Positions 48,388 to 57,872 of a DNA stretch of 64,000 nucleotides are shown piece after piece. The DNA comes from Burkholderiales bacterium. GTDB taxonomy: Bacteria; Pseudomonadota; Gammaproteobacteria; Burkholderiales; SG8-41. The stretch covers positions 372,001-436,000 of the forward strand of contig DATAJS010000010.1 in the NCBI GenBank assembly GCA_036262035.1. Reading direction: 5' to 3'. The position numbers were made by a program, and so were the translations under genes. The notes beneath the pieces are model-generated. The model worked only from the letters and a program-made list of their open reading frames with translations. It made no database searches and had not been told where the DNA came from. Numbering within the stretch: the first letter of the stretch is position 1; the number at the start of each line of letters is the position of its first letter.

Positions 48388-49479
48388 TCACATTTCGCCG
48401 AGCGCGCGATTCACCCGCGGCATGACCTCGGTCGCCATCAGCTCCATCGAGCGCTTCGCGAGCACGGGGTCGTGCCAGTCGTGGCCGACGTAGAGCAGCG
48501 TGCCGAAAGGCCCGACGTTGTTCCTGAGGCCGACGATTTTCTCCGCGACCGTTTCCGGCGTGCCGTAGATCGGCAGGCGATTGAGCACGTACTCGAGCGT
48601 GCATTCCGAATCGGGCATCGCGAGGTCGTGCTTGAACGTGTCGAGCATGCCGCGCGCGCGGCGCTTGGCCATGAGGTTCCAGAAGTAGAAGCCGTAAGCG
48701 CCGTTCGGATCGAGCGCGTAGCGCTTCGCCGTCGCTTCGTCGTCGGCCACGAAGATGCTGCGCGCGACGCGCCAGTCCTCGCCGCGGATCGCGTGGCCGC
48801 CGCGCTCGCAGCCTTCCTTGTAGGTCGGCCAGTGCGTCGCGAGCCAGTGCGGGTGGATGAAGTTCGCCGAGATCGGCTTCCATCCGCGTGCCGCCGCCGC
48901 TGCGAGGCCTTTGGAGTTCGGCACCACGACCGTGATGACGATCGGCGGATGCGGCTGCTGATAGGGCTTCAGCATGCAGCCCTGACCCGCCTCGGCGAGC
49001 AGCGTGCGGCGCGTGGAGAGCTTCCAGAACTTGCCGTCGATGTCGTACGGCGGCTCGCCCGCCCACAGCGCGAGGATCTGATCGGCGCACTCGACGAACA
49101 TCGAGTTGCGGTCGGCGTCGAGGTTCTCGAATATCTCCCAGTCGGAGCGCAGGCCGCCGGGACCGATGCCGAGGATGAAGCGCCCTTCGAGCATGTGGTC
49201 GATCATCGCGACGTGCGCCGCGAGCTGCGCGGGATGGCTGTTCGGCAGGTTGAGCGTGCCGGGGCCGAGCTTGATCTGCTTCGTGTCGTGCGCGACGCTC
49301 GCGATGAACGACAGCGGCGAAGGAATCGTCTCGCACACGTCGGTGATGTGCTCGCCGATGAACGCTTCGATATAGCCGAGCCGGTCGGCCAGCAGGATCG
49401 CTTCGCGATCCTCCTTCAGCGTCTGCGTGTAGTTGCGCGTCTGGGGGTGGATCGGCATGGTGAAGTAACCCAGCTTCAT
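48388..49479 (-). CDS. LLM-class flavin-dependent oxidoreductase (luciferase-like monooxygenase)
   Basis: A 363-residue TIM-barrel F420- or FMN-dependent enzyme. It starts MKLGYFTMPIHPQTRNYTQT. Family marks are LADRLGYIEAFIGEHITDVC, IKLGPGTLNLPNSHPAQLAA, MIDHMLEGRFILGIGPGGLR and IYGTPETVAEKI. Substrate and cofactor cannot be told. It sits upstream of the molybdenum hydroxylase genes, separated by a repeat, so joint transcription is uncertain. Confidence 0.9.
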   Translation of the reverse strand: MKLGYFTMPIHPQTRNYTQTLKEDREAILLADRLGYIEAFIGEHITDVCETIPSPLSFIASVAHDTKQIKLGPGTLNLPNSHPAQLAAHVAMIDHMLEGRFILGIGPGGLRSDWEIFENLDADRNSMFVECADQILALWAGEPPYDIDGKFWKLSTRRTLLAEAGQGCMLKPYQQPHPPIVITVVVPNSKGLAAAAARGWKPISANFIHPHWLATHWPTYKEGCERGGHAIRGEDWRVARSIFVADDEATAKRYALDPNGAYGFYFWNLMAKRRARGMLDTFKHDLAMPDSECTLEYVLNRLPIYGTPETVAEKIVGLRNNVGPFGTLLYVGHDWHDPVLAKRSMELMATEVMPRVNRALGEM

Positions 49480-49510
49480 CGTGCTGCCTCTATAGGGTAA
49501 CGATCATGAA

Positions 49511-49651
49511 CCGCAAAGGACGCAAAGGACGCCAAGGAAAAGCGAAAGAATGCGTAGGGTGCGTTAGCGCCAGCGTAACGCACCGCACCCTTTCGTAGGG
49601 TGCGCGCGAGCGCACCGGGGTCCTTTGCGGTGCGTTATCACGCACCCTACG
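49511..49651. repeat. Mixed repeat block: CGCAAAGGA tandem units plus GTAGGGTGCG copy 2
   Basis: The first part (49511-49543) has tandem CGCAAAGGACGCAAAGGACG units. The second (49553-49651) has three GTAGGGTGCG-type arms with intervening CGCACC..., ending in CGCACCCTAC. The TAG stop of the hydrolase gene is formed by the last arm. Confidence 0.85.
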
Positions 49652-51647
49652 GTCTCTGTCCCACGACCGGTGGGGTAAACAACGCAGCCACTTCGTTGCT
49701 GCGCGCCTTTGCGACGTAGCGCTTCGCATCTTCGGGCAGCAGGTAGCGCTGCTCGACCAGCTTCTGCACCGCGGCTTCGTAGCGCTTCACGTAGTCGGCG
49801 TGGCTGCCGTAGCGTTCCTCGATCGAAGCCCGCGGGTCGTTGCGCGCGGCGCGCTCGGCGCGGGTGCGCGCGAAAGGCGCGTACGTGCCGTCGCGGTCGC
49901 ACAGCTCGCCCTCGGGGAACGGCGTGCGATAGAGGTTCCAGCCGGTGTGCGTGCCGAGCGGCACCGCGATGTCGGGGAGCTTCACCCCGGCGAGCTCGTT
50001 GCCGTCGGCGTCGACCTGCGGCACGAGCGGCCGGTACGGCTTCGCCATGTCGATCGAGGGGCGCGTCCAGTCGGTGATGACGCCGATCTCGTTCATGAGG
50101 CGCGCGACGGTGACTTCCGGAATCGCCGGAAAGCCGAGCTGCGCCGGCAGCGTGAGCGTCGCGTCGGCGAGGCGAGGCACGTTCGACGGCGGCGGCGCCT
50201 TGCCGTCGACCCATTCGTCGAGCGCGACGAAGAGCGCGCGCTGCAACGGTATCGGGTTGTGCGGGTTGCGCGGGTTCGTGCAGCTCCCTTTGGTCGAGGT
50301 CATGTACGCGCCGGCGTTGTGCTGGGTGCCGGTCACGAGGTAGGAACGGGCGTTGGAAGGCAGCTCGATATCGCCGGTGCCGAGCGGATCGGTCGTCAGC
50401 AGCGATGCGCCTTTCTGCCAGTACTCGGTGGAAGTGTTGGTCTCCATCCACAGCGGATCGAAACCGTCGTTGCGAAAGAGGCCGCCGGTCCTGCGCGTCA
50501 CCGGATCGGTCAGGCGCGCGGTGGAAAAGGGGAACGCCGCTTCGGGAAACGTGTGGTCTTCGTGCTGCGTGCTGGTGCGGTTGGGCTGGCCGAACTCTTC
50601 GTTGAGGAAGACGCCGCCCACGCCCGCGGTGTGCGCCATCACCCCGTCGAACACCTTGCGCTGCGCTTCGTCCTGGTTGAAGCCGTCGCGCACGAAATCG
50701 CGCAGGAAACGCCCACTCTGCGACGAGCCGTACGCGAGCGCGCGCGTCATCTTCGTTCCCGCCGGGTTCGGCGTGCCTTTGGCATCGCGCGCATCGTTAC
50801 GCAGGAACGCGACGAAGTCTCGCGTCGCGGCCATGCCGATGCCGAGCACGCGCGGGTTCTTCGCCGGATATTGCAGCTCGTAGATCGAGCCCGGCTCGGG
50901 CTTGCCGCCGGTGAGCTGGATCGTGCGCGCATCGGCGTAGCGCCACGCGGTGGCCGCGACCTCGCGGCGCTGACCGTCATCGGTCCGGCGCACCGTGAGC
51001 CTGGCGGCGTTGGTGTCGAGGCTCGCCGCTTCGTACGTGAGCCTGAAGCTGTTGCCGTCGGCGCGCGAGCCGCCGTCGCCTTCGTCGCGCGCGCGCGTGC
51101 CGCTCACGAACTCTTCGCGGATGCGACGCATGATCGCGGCGCCGTTGTTGGTCGCGACGACCGGTTTCATGCGCAGCCCCGGCGCATCGGGATCCCAGCC
51201 GCTCCATGCGAAGGTGTACCCCTGCCGGAAGAACAGGCCGTCGCCGACGTCCGCGGCGACCTTGGGATCGTTGGTGCGGCTCTTGGCTTCGGTGAAGCGC
51301 GCATGGAAGTTCATCCGGCCGCGGTTGTTGACGTCGTAGATGAGCTTGCCGTTGCGCTTCGCAGGGTCCGCCGGCCGCATGATGAAGAAATCGGCTTCGT
51401 ATTCGACGCGGCCCGCAGCATTGCGCGGCGCGCGGTCGAGGTTGACGATCACCGCGTTGCGCGGGTCGCGGGGATCGAGCTCTCCCCTGAACGTGCCCTT
51501 CACTTTTTCGTAAGCGCCACCGTCGCCGAACGCGGTTCCCGGCGCGAAAGGCTCGACGGATTCGATCTCGATGGTCGTGATGCGTGCGTAGGCGGTCGTC
51601 GACATGAGCGCAAGAGTGCACGCGAGCGTGCGCGTGGTCGGGTTCAT
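49647..51647 (-). CDS. Large secreted alpha/beta-hydrolase-domain protein
   Basis: A 666-residue exported protein with a signal peptide (RTLACTLALMSTTAYARI). It belongs to the large alpha/beta-hydrolase-domain family of ~600-700 residues. Marks are PRNAAGRVEYEADFFIMRPA, KLIYDVNNRGRMN, and the nucleophile elbow AYGSSQSGRFLRDFV near residue 315. HNAGAYM and the C-terminal EERYGSHADYVKRYEAA follow. Its substrate is unknown. The TAG stop lies in a palindromic repeat arm. Confidence 0.82.
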   Translation of the reverse strand: MNPTTRTLACTLALMSTTAYARITTIEIESVEPFAPGTAFGDGGAYEKVKGTFRGELDPRDPRNAVIVNLDRAPRNAAGRVEYEADFFIMRPADPAKRNGKLIYDVNNRGRMNFHARFTEAKSRTNDPKVAADVGDGLFFRQGYTFAWSGWDPDAPGLRMKPVVATNNGAAIMRRIREEFVSGTRARDEGDGGSRADGNSFRLTYEAASLDTNAARLTVRRTDDGQRREVAATAWRYADARTIQLTGGKPEPGSIYELQYPAKNPRVLGIGMAATRDFVAFLRNDARDAKGTPNPAGTKMTRALAYGSSQSGRFLRDFVRDGFNQDEAQRKVFDGVMAHTAGVGGVFLNEEFGQPNRTSTQHEDHTFPEAAFPFSTARLTDPVTRRTGGLFRNDGFDPLWMETNTSTEYWQKGASLLTTDPLGTGDIELPSNARSYLVTGTQHNAGAYMTSTKGSCTNPRNPHNPIPLQRALFVALDEWVDGKAPPPSNVPRLADATLTLPAQLGFPAIPEVTVARLMNEIGVITDWTRPSIDMAKPYRPLVPQVDADGNELAGVKLPDIAVPLGTHTGWNLYRTPFPEGELCDRDGTYAPFARTRAERAARNDPRASIEERYGSHADYVKRYEAAVQKLVEQRYLLPEDAKRYVAKARSNEVAALFTPPVVGQRP

Positions 51648-51727
51648 CGGGGTCCTCCCCAGGGCGGTTTATGTTACTGCGTAATTTACTGCCGAGGGCG
51701 GAGTCGCCGCACCGCGGCTAACGCGCC

Positions 51728-52468
51728 CTACGCAACGGCATCGATGCCCAGCGCCTGCGCGAGCACGCTGCGCATCCGATCCCAGTGCGAGCCTTCCCAG
51801 TAGATCCGGTCGCAGCCGGGGCAGTGCATGAACTGCCGGTATTGCGCCTGGATGCGCTCGGGCACTTTCGCGGCAACTGCCGAAGGATCCGCCGGCTGCA
51901 AAGGCAGGTTGCAGTGCAGGCACAGCGCGAACGGCTTCATGTGCTCGGCGAGCGGGTAACGCTGCGCCATCTCGGCGAGCTGCTTCTCGGGTTTGAGCGC
52001 GCGCACGAACGCGCCGCGCATGACGTCGCGGCGCTTCAAAAGCTCGCGGTCGCGCGTGAGCACCACGCGCCGCTCGATCGAAGCGATATCGGCGATCTGC
52101 GGGTCGTTCAGGGCGTTGTCGTAGATCGTGTCGAAGCCGAGCATGCGCAGCATGCGTCCCAGGCCGCCGAGGTGCGCGTCGGCGACGAAGGCGAGCGGCG
52201 TCTCGAAAGGCGCCGCGCCGGGCGCGTGCGTGAAAACCTCGACCTCGTCGTGCTCACGCACCGTGCGGTCGAGCGTGGCCGCCGAGCCGTTGACGGTGAT
52301 GCGGCCGATCTCGGTGTGCGGCACGCCGAGCGCCTCGATCGCCTGCTTCATCGTCGCGGCGCGCGCGTATTCGTGGACGATCGTCGCGCCGCGCTGCTCG
52401 CGCGGCAGGAACAGGTCGAGCTCGGGCGCGAACGTGAACGTTGCCGCGCTCAACGGGAGGGGCCGCAA
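51728..52468 (-). CDS. Mut7-C RNase-domain protein with N-terminal ubiquitin-like fold
   Basis: A 246-residue protein. The first ~85 residues form a small beta-grasp (Mut7-C ubiquitin) domain. The PIN-like Mut7-C domain follows, with [36 protein letters not shown], and zinc-ribbon cysteines in CLHCNLPL and [19 protein letters not shown]. The fold suggests a ribonuclease, but its target is unknown. The start is uncertain: a TTG at 52468 is used because no ATG fits. It is divergent from ettA. Confidence 0.8.
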   Translation of the reverse strand: MRPLPLSAATFTFAPELDLFLPREQRGATIVHEYARAATMKQAIEALGVPHTEIGRITVNGSAATLDRTVREHDEVEVFTHAPGAAPFETPLAFVADAHLGGLGRMLRMLGFDTIYDNALNDPQIADIASIERRVVLTRDRELLKRRDVMRGAFVRALKPEKQLAEMAQRYPLAEHMKPFALCLHCNLPLQPADPSAVAAKVPERIQAQYRQFMHCPGCDRIYWEGSHWDRMRSVLAQALGIDAVA

Positions 52469-52518
52469 TCCGTTATCATGGGGGTCTTCCGTTCCAAATC
52501 CCTCCAGGTATTCATTCC

Positions 52519-54189
52519 ATGGCTCAGTACGTCTATACGATGCGCAGGGTCGGCAAGGTCGTTCCGCCGAAGCGCGTCATTCTGAAGGACATCTCTCTCT
52601 CGTTTTTCCCCGGCGCCAAGATCGGCGTGCTCGGGCTGAACGGCTCGGGCAAGTCGAGCCTGCTGCGCATCATGGCGGGCGTCGACAAGGATTTCGAGGG
52701 CGAAGCGATACCCATGCCCAACATGCGTGTGGGTTTCCTGCCGCAGGAGCCGCACCTCGATCCGGAAAAGGACGTGCGCGGCAACGTCGAGGAAGGCGTG
52801 GGCGAGACGATGGATCTCCTCACGCGCTTCAACGAGATCAGCGACAAGTTCGCCGAGCCGATGGACGACGACGAGATGGCGAAGCTGCTCGAAGAGCAGG
52901 GCGAGCTCCAGGCCAAGATCGACGCCGCCAACGGCTGGGAGATCGAGCGCAAGCTCGAAGTCGCCGCCGACGCGCTGCGGCTGCCGGCGTGGGACGCCGA
53001 CGTCGAGACGCTCTCGGGCGGCGAGCGCCGCCGCGTCGCGCTGTGCCGGCTGCTGCTCTCCGAGCCCGACATGCTCCTCCTCGACGAGCCCACCAACCAC
53101 CTCGACGCGCTTTCGGTGCAGTGGCTGGAGCAGTTCCTCGAGCGCTATCCCGGCACGGTGGTCGCAGTCACGCACGATCGCTACTTCCTCGACAACGCCG
53201 CCGGCTGGATCCTCGAGCTCGACCGCGGCTACGGCATTCCGTACGAAGGCAACTATTCGTCTTGGCTGGAGCAGAAAGAGCAGCGGCTGGAGATCGAAGC
53301 GAAGCAGGAGACCGCGCGCATCAAGACGATGCAGCAGGAACTGGAGTGGGTGCGCTCGAACCCCAAAGCGCGCCAAGCGAAGAGCAAGGCGCGTCTCGCC
53401 CGCTTCGAAGAGCTGCAATCGCAGGAGTTCCAGAAGCGCAACGAGACCAACGAGATCTACATTCCGCCCGGCCCGCATCTGGGCGACCTCGTCATCGAAG
53501 CCGAGAACCTGAAGAAGTCGTTCGGCGATCGCGTGCTCTTCGACAACGTCTCGTTTCGGCTTCCTCGCGGCGGCATCGTCGGCATCATCGGGCCGAACGG
53601 GGCGGGCAAGACGACGCTCTTTCGCATGCTGACGGGCGTCGAGAAGCCGGACAGCGGGACCTTGCGCATCGGCGAGTCGGTGAAGATCGCGTACGTCGAC
53701 CAGAGCCGCGACGCGCTCGACGACAGCAAGACGGTGTGGGAAGAGATCTCCGACGGTCTCGACATGCTCACCGTCGGCAACTACAGCACCTCGAGCCGCG
53801 GCTACGTGGGACGCTTCAACTTCAAGGGCACCGACCAGCAGAAGATGGTCGGCCAGCTTTCGGGCGGCGAGCGCAACCGGCTGCACCTCGCGAAGGTGCT
53901 CAAGGCGGGCGGCAACGTGCTGCTCCTCGACGAGCCGACCAACGACCTCGACGTCGAGACGCTGCGCGCGCTGGAGGAAGCGCTGCTCGATTTCCCCGGC
54001 TGCGCGGTCGTCATCTCGCACGATCGGTGGTTCCTCGACCGCATCGCGACCCACATCCTCGCGTTCGAAGGCGAGAGCCAGGTGGTGTGGTTCGAGGGCA
54101 ATTACGCCGAGTACATGGAAGACCGGCGCAAGCGCCTGGGCGAAGAGGCCGACAAGCCGCATCGCATCAAGTACAAGGCTTTGATGTAA
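52519..54189 (+). CDS. ettA: Energy-dependent translational throttle protein EttA (ABC-F)
   Basis: A 556-residue ABC-F ATPase with two nucleotide-binding domains and no membrane part. Walker A motifs are [12 protein letters not shown] near residue 40 and [12 protein letters not shown] near residue 361; signatures are [11 protein letters not shown] and [11 protein letters not shown]. The interdomain linker is Lys/Arg/Glu-rich ([20 protein letters not shown]) and begins [13 protein letters not shown], typical of EttA. It binds the ribosomal E site and gates elongation by energy state. Confidence 0.95.
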   Translation: MAQYVYTMRRVGKVVPPKRVILKDISLSFFPGAKIGVLGLNGSGKSSLLRIMAGVDKDFEGEAIPMPNMRVGFLPQEPHLDPEKDVRGNVEEGVGETMDLLTRFNEISDKFAEPMDDDEMAKLLEEQGELQAKIDAANGWEIERKLEVAADALRLPAWDADVETLSGGERRRVALCRLLLSEPDMLLLDEPTNHLDALSVQWLEQFLERYPGTVVAVTHDRYFLDNAAGWILELDRGYGIPYEGNYSSWLEQKEQRLEIEAKQETARIKTMQQELEWVRSNPKARQAKSKARLARFEELQSQEFQKRNETNEIYIPPGPHLGDLVIEAENLKKSFGDRVLFDNVSFRLPRGGIVGIIGPNGAGKTTLFRMLTGVEKPDSGTLRIGESVKIAYVDQSRDALDDSKTVWEEISDGLDMLTVGNYSTSSRGYVGRFNFKGTDQQKMVGQLSGGERNRLHLAKVLKAGGNVLLLDEPTNDLDVETLRALEEALLDFPGCAVVISHDRWFLDRIATHILAFEGESQVVWFEGNYAEYMEDRRKRLGEEADKPHRIKYKALM

Positions 54190-54198
54190 CCAGAAACG

Positions 54199-54292
54199 GT
54201 CATCGCGAGGAGCGATAGCGACGCGGCGATCTCGTGGCGCACGTCTCGGACGCTCTGGGATTGCTTCGTCACTCCGTTCCTCGCAATGACAC
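54199..54292. repeat. GTCATCGCGAGG...CGCAATGACACC palindromic repeat
   Basis: Terminal arms GTCATCGCGAGGAGCG and CGTTCCTCGCAATGAC, with inner GGCGATCTC and GGGATTGC. It is a separate family from the GTCATTCCCG element. Its right end encodes the last seven residues (VSLRGTE region) and the stop codon of udgX. Confidence 0.85.
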
Positions 54293-55696
54293 CTTCCGGA
54301 GATCCTCGACGAACCGCGCGTACTCCTCCGCCTGCCGCGCTTCGGGCACTCGGAGGAGATACGACGGATGCACCGTCACCAGCACCTGCGTGTCGTCCGA
54401 CACGCGCATCAAAGACCCGCGATTCTTCTGTACCGCCGTCGGACGTCCGAGCACCGAGTGCGCCGCCGTCGCACCCATGGCGACGATCAGGCGCGGCTGG
54501 ACCAGCGCGATCTCGCGTTCCAGCCATGGCCGGCACGCTTCGATCTCCTGTTGCGCGGGCGTCTTGTGGATGCGCCGCCGGCCGCGCGGCTCGAACTTGA
54601 AGTGCTTCACCGCGTTCGTCACGTAGACGGCCGCGCGTTCGATACCTGCCTGCGCGAGCCCGCGATCGAAGAGCCGGCCCGCGGGACCGACGAACGGCCG
54701 GCCGGCGAGATCCTCCTGGTCGCCCGGCTGCTCGCCGACGAACATCACCGAAGCGTTTTCGGATCCTTCGCCGAACACCGTCTGTGTCGCTTTCTTGCAC
54801 AGCGCACACGCAGTGCAGCGCCTCGCGGCGCGCGCGATCGTGGCGAGCGAGTCGAGGTCGTGCTCGGCGACGTCAGCGGCATGCGCCGGCGCGCGCAAGC
54901 GCGGAGTCGACGCGGGCTCCTCGATCATGCGCTGTGTCGCGCGCGGCGCCGAGGCAATTAGCGACGTGATGAGCCCGGCCTCCGGCAGATTGCGCCAGTA
55001 CCTGGCAGGCATGTGCGCGCGCATCGTGTCGGTCTTCAGGCGCGCGGGATTGAAGATGCTCGCGTAGTAGGTGCGCCACAGGCTTTCCAGCGCGTCGCCG
55101 TCGGGCGCGTCCGCGCGCTCGGCGCCGGGGCCGAAGCGCAACGCATCGCCGTCCCAGTGCGCGCTCACGCGCGGCGTGAGGATCGAGAACCTCATCGCGG
55201 CGAAGCGGCGCACGAAGAACGGTGCGGCCGCTTCGAGCGTGTGATGCACGGGCTCGAACCACGCGACGTAGACCGGGCCGTCGTCGGTCGGCACTTCGCG
55301 AAAGCGCACGAACGCATGCGTCTTGTGGATCTCGCGCGAGACCGCGTCTTCCATGGCGCGTGCTCGCGCCACGTCGGCGTCGCTCGCGACGTCCATCAGC
55401 TTCGGCTCGGCGCGCAACCGCCAGAGCAGACGGTAGAGCAGGGCGAAACGTGCGGGATCGCTGTGCAGGATCGCGCGCCGGGCGAGCGACAGGTAGGACC
55501 GGGGGACTTTGAAACCGGGGTCAGACCCCGAAACAACGGGGTCTGACCCCAAGACGGGGTCTGACCCCAGCAGCGTCGCTGCGCCGCCGACCACCCAGTC
55601 GACGTCCTCCGGGCGCGCCGCGTCCGCGACCAGCGACCGCGCCGCGTCTCGCCAGCCGTCGAAGTCGATCTCGCTCGCCAGCCGGACGAGCCGCAT
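54269..55696 (-). CDS. udgX: UdgX-type uracil-DNA glycosylase/binding protein fused to a DUF4130 domain
   Basis: A 475-residue protein. The N-terminal half is DUF4130-like (FKVPRSYLSLARRAILHSDP; RYWRNLPEAGLITSLI). The C-terminal half is a family-4-like uracil-DNA glycosylase with Fe-S cysteines in CTACALCKKATQTVFGEG and MFVGEQPGDQEDLAGRPFVG, the UdgX loop GRRRIHKTP (family: KRRIH) and VTVHPSYLLR. UdgX binds uracil-DNA covalently through the loop His. A GSDP repeat interrupts residues ~43-60. Its start overlaps the stop of the radical-SAM gene by one base (TGATG). Confidence 0.9.
   Translation of the reverse strand: MRLVRLASEIDFDGWRDAARSLVADAARPEDVDWVVGGAATLLGSDPVLGSDPVVSGSDPGFKVPRSYLSLARRAILHSDPARFALLYRLLWRLRAEPKLMDVASDADVARARAMEDAVSREIHKTHAFVRFREVPTDDGPVYVAWFEPVHHTLEAAAPFFVRRFAAMRFSILTPRVSAHWDGDALRFGPGAERADAPDGDALESLWRTYYASIFNPARLKTDTMRAHMPARYWRNLPEAGLITSLIASAPRATQRMIEEPASTPRLRAPAHAADVAEHDLDSLATIARAARRCTACALCKKATQTVFGEGSENASVMFVGEQPGDQEDLAGRPFVGPAGRLFDRGLAQAGIERAAVYVTNAVKHFKFEPRGRRRIHKTPAQQEIEACRPWLEREIALVQPRLIVAMGATAAHSVLGRPTAVQKNRGSLMRVSDDTQVLVTVHPSYLLRVPEARQAEEYARFVEDLRKVSLRGTE
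55517..55568. repeat. Three GGGGTCTGACCCC palindromes inside udgX
   Basis: Copies at 55517-55529 (as GGGGTCAGACCCC), 55538-55550 and 55556-55568 lie in frame and encode LLGSDPVLGSDPVVSGSDPG. The insert falls in a loop just before the conserved FKVPRSYL segment. Confidence 0.92.
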
Positions 55697-56916
55697 CAGA
55701 ACAATGCGAGCTGCTCGGTGCGCCGCGCGCTGCCGGCGAGCTTCTCGCTGTCGAGCGCGCTGTACGCGCGATGGTCCGCCGTCACCACGAACGGCAGCGC
55801 TTTCGACAGCGGCACCTTCAGCCGCGCGAGGTCGTCGCTGCGGATCGCGCGCACGCGCCGGGCTTTGAGGATGCGCGCCACCGTGCGCGTGCCGAATCCG
55901 GGCACGCGCAGCAGCATCTCTCTGTCCGCGCGGTTGACGTCGACCGGAAAGCGCTCGCGATGCGCGAGCGCCCAGGCGAGCTTGGGATCGATGTCGAGGT
56001 CGAGCATGCCGTCTTCGGCGACGACGATCTCGCTCGAGCCGAAGCCGTAGAAGCGCATCAGCCAGTCCGCCTGATACAGCCGGTGCTCGCGCACGAGCGG
56101 CGGCGCCTTCAGAGGCAGCGCGGCGTTGGAATCGGGAATCGGGCTGAACGCCGAGTAATACACTCGCTTCAGCTTGTAGGCGCCGTACAGGTTCGCGCTG
56201 GTCTCGATGATCGCGCGGTCGTCGCTCGCGTCGGCGCCGACGATCATCTGAGTGCTCTGTCCGGCCGGCGTGAAAACGGGCGGTTTTTGCTTCGCCTTTT
56301 TCGCATCCTCGCGCTCGTCGAGCCGCACGCGCACGCGCGCCATCGAGCGGCGGATCGCACCGGCGTCTTTTTCGGGCGCGAGCCGCGTGAGGCCCGCTTC
56401 GGTCGGCAGCTCGATGTTGATGCTCAGGCGGTCGGCGTAGCGCCCGGCCTCGGCGATGAGCTCCGGGCTCGCGTCGGGTATGGTCTTCAGATGGATGTAG
56501 CCGCGGAAGTGATGTTCCTCGCGCAAGGAGCGCGCGACGCGTATCACCTCCTCCATCGTGTAATCGGGGCTTCTGATGATTCCGGAGGAAAGAAACAAAC
56601 CTTCGATATAGTTGCGGCGGTAGAAGTCGAGCGTGAGCTTGACGAGCTCCGGCACGGTGAAGCGTGCGCGAGGGACGTTGCTCGAGATGCGGTTGACGCA
56701 ATACAGGCAGTCGTAGGTGCAGAAGTTGGTGAGCAGCACCTTGAGGAGCGAGATGCAGCGGCCGTCGGGCGCGTAGCTGTGGCAGATGCCCATGCCCTCG
56801 GTCGAGCCGATGCCTTTGCCGTCGGCAGAATCGCGCTTCGAGGTGCCGCTGGACGCGCAACTGGCGTCGTACTTGGCGGCGTCGGCGAGGACGGTGAGCT
56901 TGCGGGCGAGGTCCAT
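55696..56916 (-). CDS. Radical-SAM protein with helix-hairpin-helix end (putative DNA repair/modification)
   Basis: A 406-residue protein. The radical-SAM cysteines are in LLTNFCTYDCLYCVNRISSN. Further marks are LFLSSGIIRSPDYTMEEVIR, GYIHLKTIPDASPELIAEAG and a SINIELPTEAGL strand. A helix-hairpin-helix DNA-binding motif lies near the C-terminus (LRVPGFGTRTVARILKARRV). It is the usual genomic partner of the UdgX fusion gene and is annotated as a putative DNA modification/repair protein; the reaction is unknown. Confidence 0.9.
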   Translation of the reverse strand: MDLARKLTVLADAAKYDASCASSGTSKRDSADGKGIGSTEGMGICHSYAPDGRCISLLKVLLTNFCTYDCLYCVNRISSNVPRARFTVPELVKLTLDFYRRNYIEGLFLSSGIIRSPDYTMEEVIRVARSLREEHHFRGYIHLKTIPDASPELIAEAGRYADRLSINIELPTEAGLTRLAPEKDAGAIRRSMARVRVRLDEREDAKKAKQKPPVFTPAGQSTQMIVGADASDDRAIIETSANLYGAYKLKRVYYSAFSPIPDSNAALPLKAPPLVREHRLYQADWLMRFYGFGSSEIVVAEDGMLDLDIDPKLAWALAHRERFPVDVNRADREMLLRVPGFGTRTVARILKARRVRAIRSDDLARLKVPLSKALPFVVTADHRAYSALDSEKLAGSARRTEQLALF

Positions 56917-56967
56917 CGGGAGGCATTACAGCGGCGAGGCTGTATAATCATACAGGAGTCTGGCGGC

Positions 56968-57858
56968 GTGGCAAGAGTGGGCGTGATAGGCGCGGGCCTC
57001 ATGGGTACCGCGGTGACGAAGCGGCTGGTCGCGGCGGGATTCGAAGTGCTGGCATACGACGTCGACGCGGACAAGCGCCGCGCGATCGAAGCCGCGGGCG
57101 CGCAAGCGCAATCGACCGCCGGCCTGGTGATCGCAGGGTGCGAGATCAGCGTGCTCTGCGTGTTCAACACCGATCAGGTGGAGACGGTGATCGCGGGGCC
57201 GGGCGGCGGCGTGGACGCGATCGCGCAGGGCGGCACCGGCGCGCGCGTCTTCGTCGTCACGAGCACGTGCGATCCGGAACGACTCGCGGCGCTGGCGCGG
57301 CGCGTGTCACCCGAAGGCGCGCGCGTCGTCGAAGCGCCGATCTCGGGAACGAGCCGCCAGGTCGCGAACGGCGACGGTGTGTTCCTGATCGGCGGCGAGC
57401 GCGAGCACGTCGAGCGCGCCTCGGCGGTGCTCGACGCGATCTGCCCGAAGCGTCATTACCTGGGCGCGGCCGGCAACGGCTCGCGCGCCAAGCTCGCGGT
57501 GAACCTCATCCTCGGTCTCAATCGGGCGGCGCTCGCGGAAGGCCTGGTGTTCGCGCAGGCGCTCGGCCTCGACCCGGTCGCGTTCCTGAACGTCGCGCGC
57601 GGCTCCGCGGCGTACTCGCAGGTGATGGACGTCAAGGGCGAGCTCATGGCCAGGCGCGAGTTCACCCAGCCGCAGAGCCGCATCGATCAGAGCCTGAAGG
57701 ACTTCACGCTGATGCTCGAGCAGGCGCACGCGAAGCACCAGGGGTTGCCTTTCGCGTCGGTGTACGTGCGCATGCTCGAAGACTGCATCGCCAACGGCGA
57801 AGGGGAGTGGGACAACGCGGCGATCGCGGCGGCGATCGCGAGACTGCGTGCGCCGTGA
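56968..57858 (+). CDS. NAD-binding 3-hydroxyisobutyrate-dehydrogenase-like protein
   Basis: A 296-residue beta-hydroxyacid dehydrogenase. The N-terminal nucleotide motif is VGVIGAGLMGTAVTKRLVAA. The substrate loop is VVEAPISGTSRQVANGDGVF and the catalytic Lys is in GNGSRAKLAVNLILGLNR. The substrate is uncertain (3-hydroxyisobutyrate, tartronate semialdehyde or similar). The start is a GTG at 56968 after AGGAG; longer frames shadow the radical-SAM gene. It is divergent from that gene and convergent with the PanE-like gene. Confidence 0.87.
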   Translation: MARVGVIGAGLMGTAVTKRLVAAGFEVLAYDVDADKRRAIEAAGAQAQSTAGLVIAGCEISVLCVFNTDQVETVIAGPGGGVDAIAQGGTGARVFVVTSTCDPERLAALARRVSPEGARVVEAPISGTSRQVANGDGVFLIGGEREHVERASAVLDAICPKRHYLGAAGNGSRAKLAVNLILGLNRAALAEGLVFAQALGLDPVAFLNVARGSAAYSQVMDVKGELMARREFTQPQSRIDQSLKDFTLMLEQAHAKHQGLPFASVYVRMLEDCIANGEGEWDNAAIAAAIARLRAP

Positions 57859-57872
57859 CGTCGGCGTTTGCC

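Noticed and set aside
54269-56926. One 885-residue protein spanning udgX and an upstream frame
   Set aside because: The extra upstream part is an Arg/Pro/His-rich shadow of the radical-SAM gene in another frame; the real start is the ATG at 55696.
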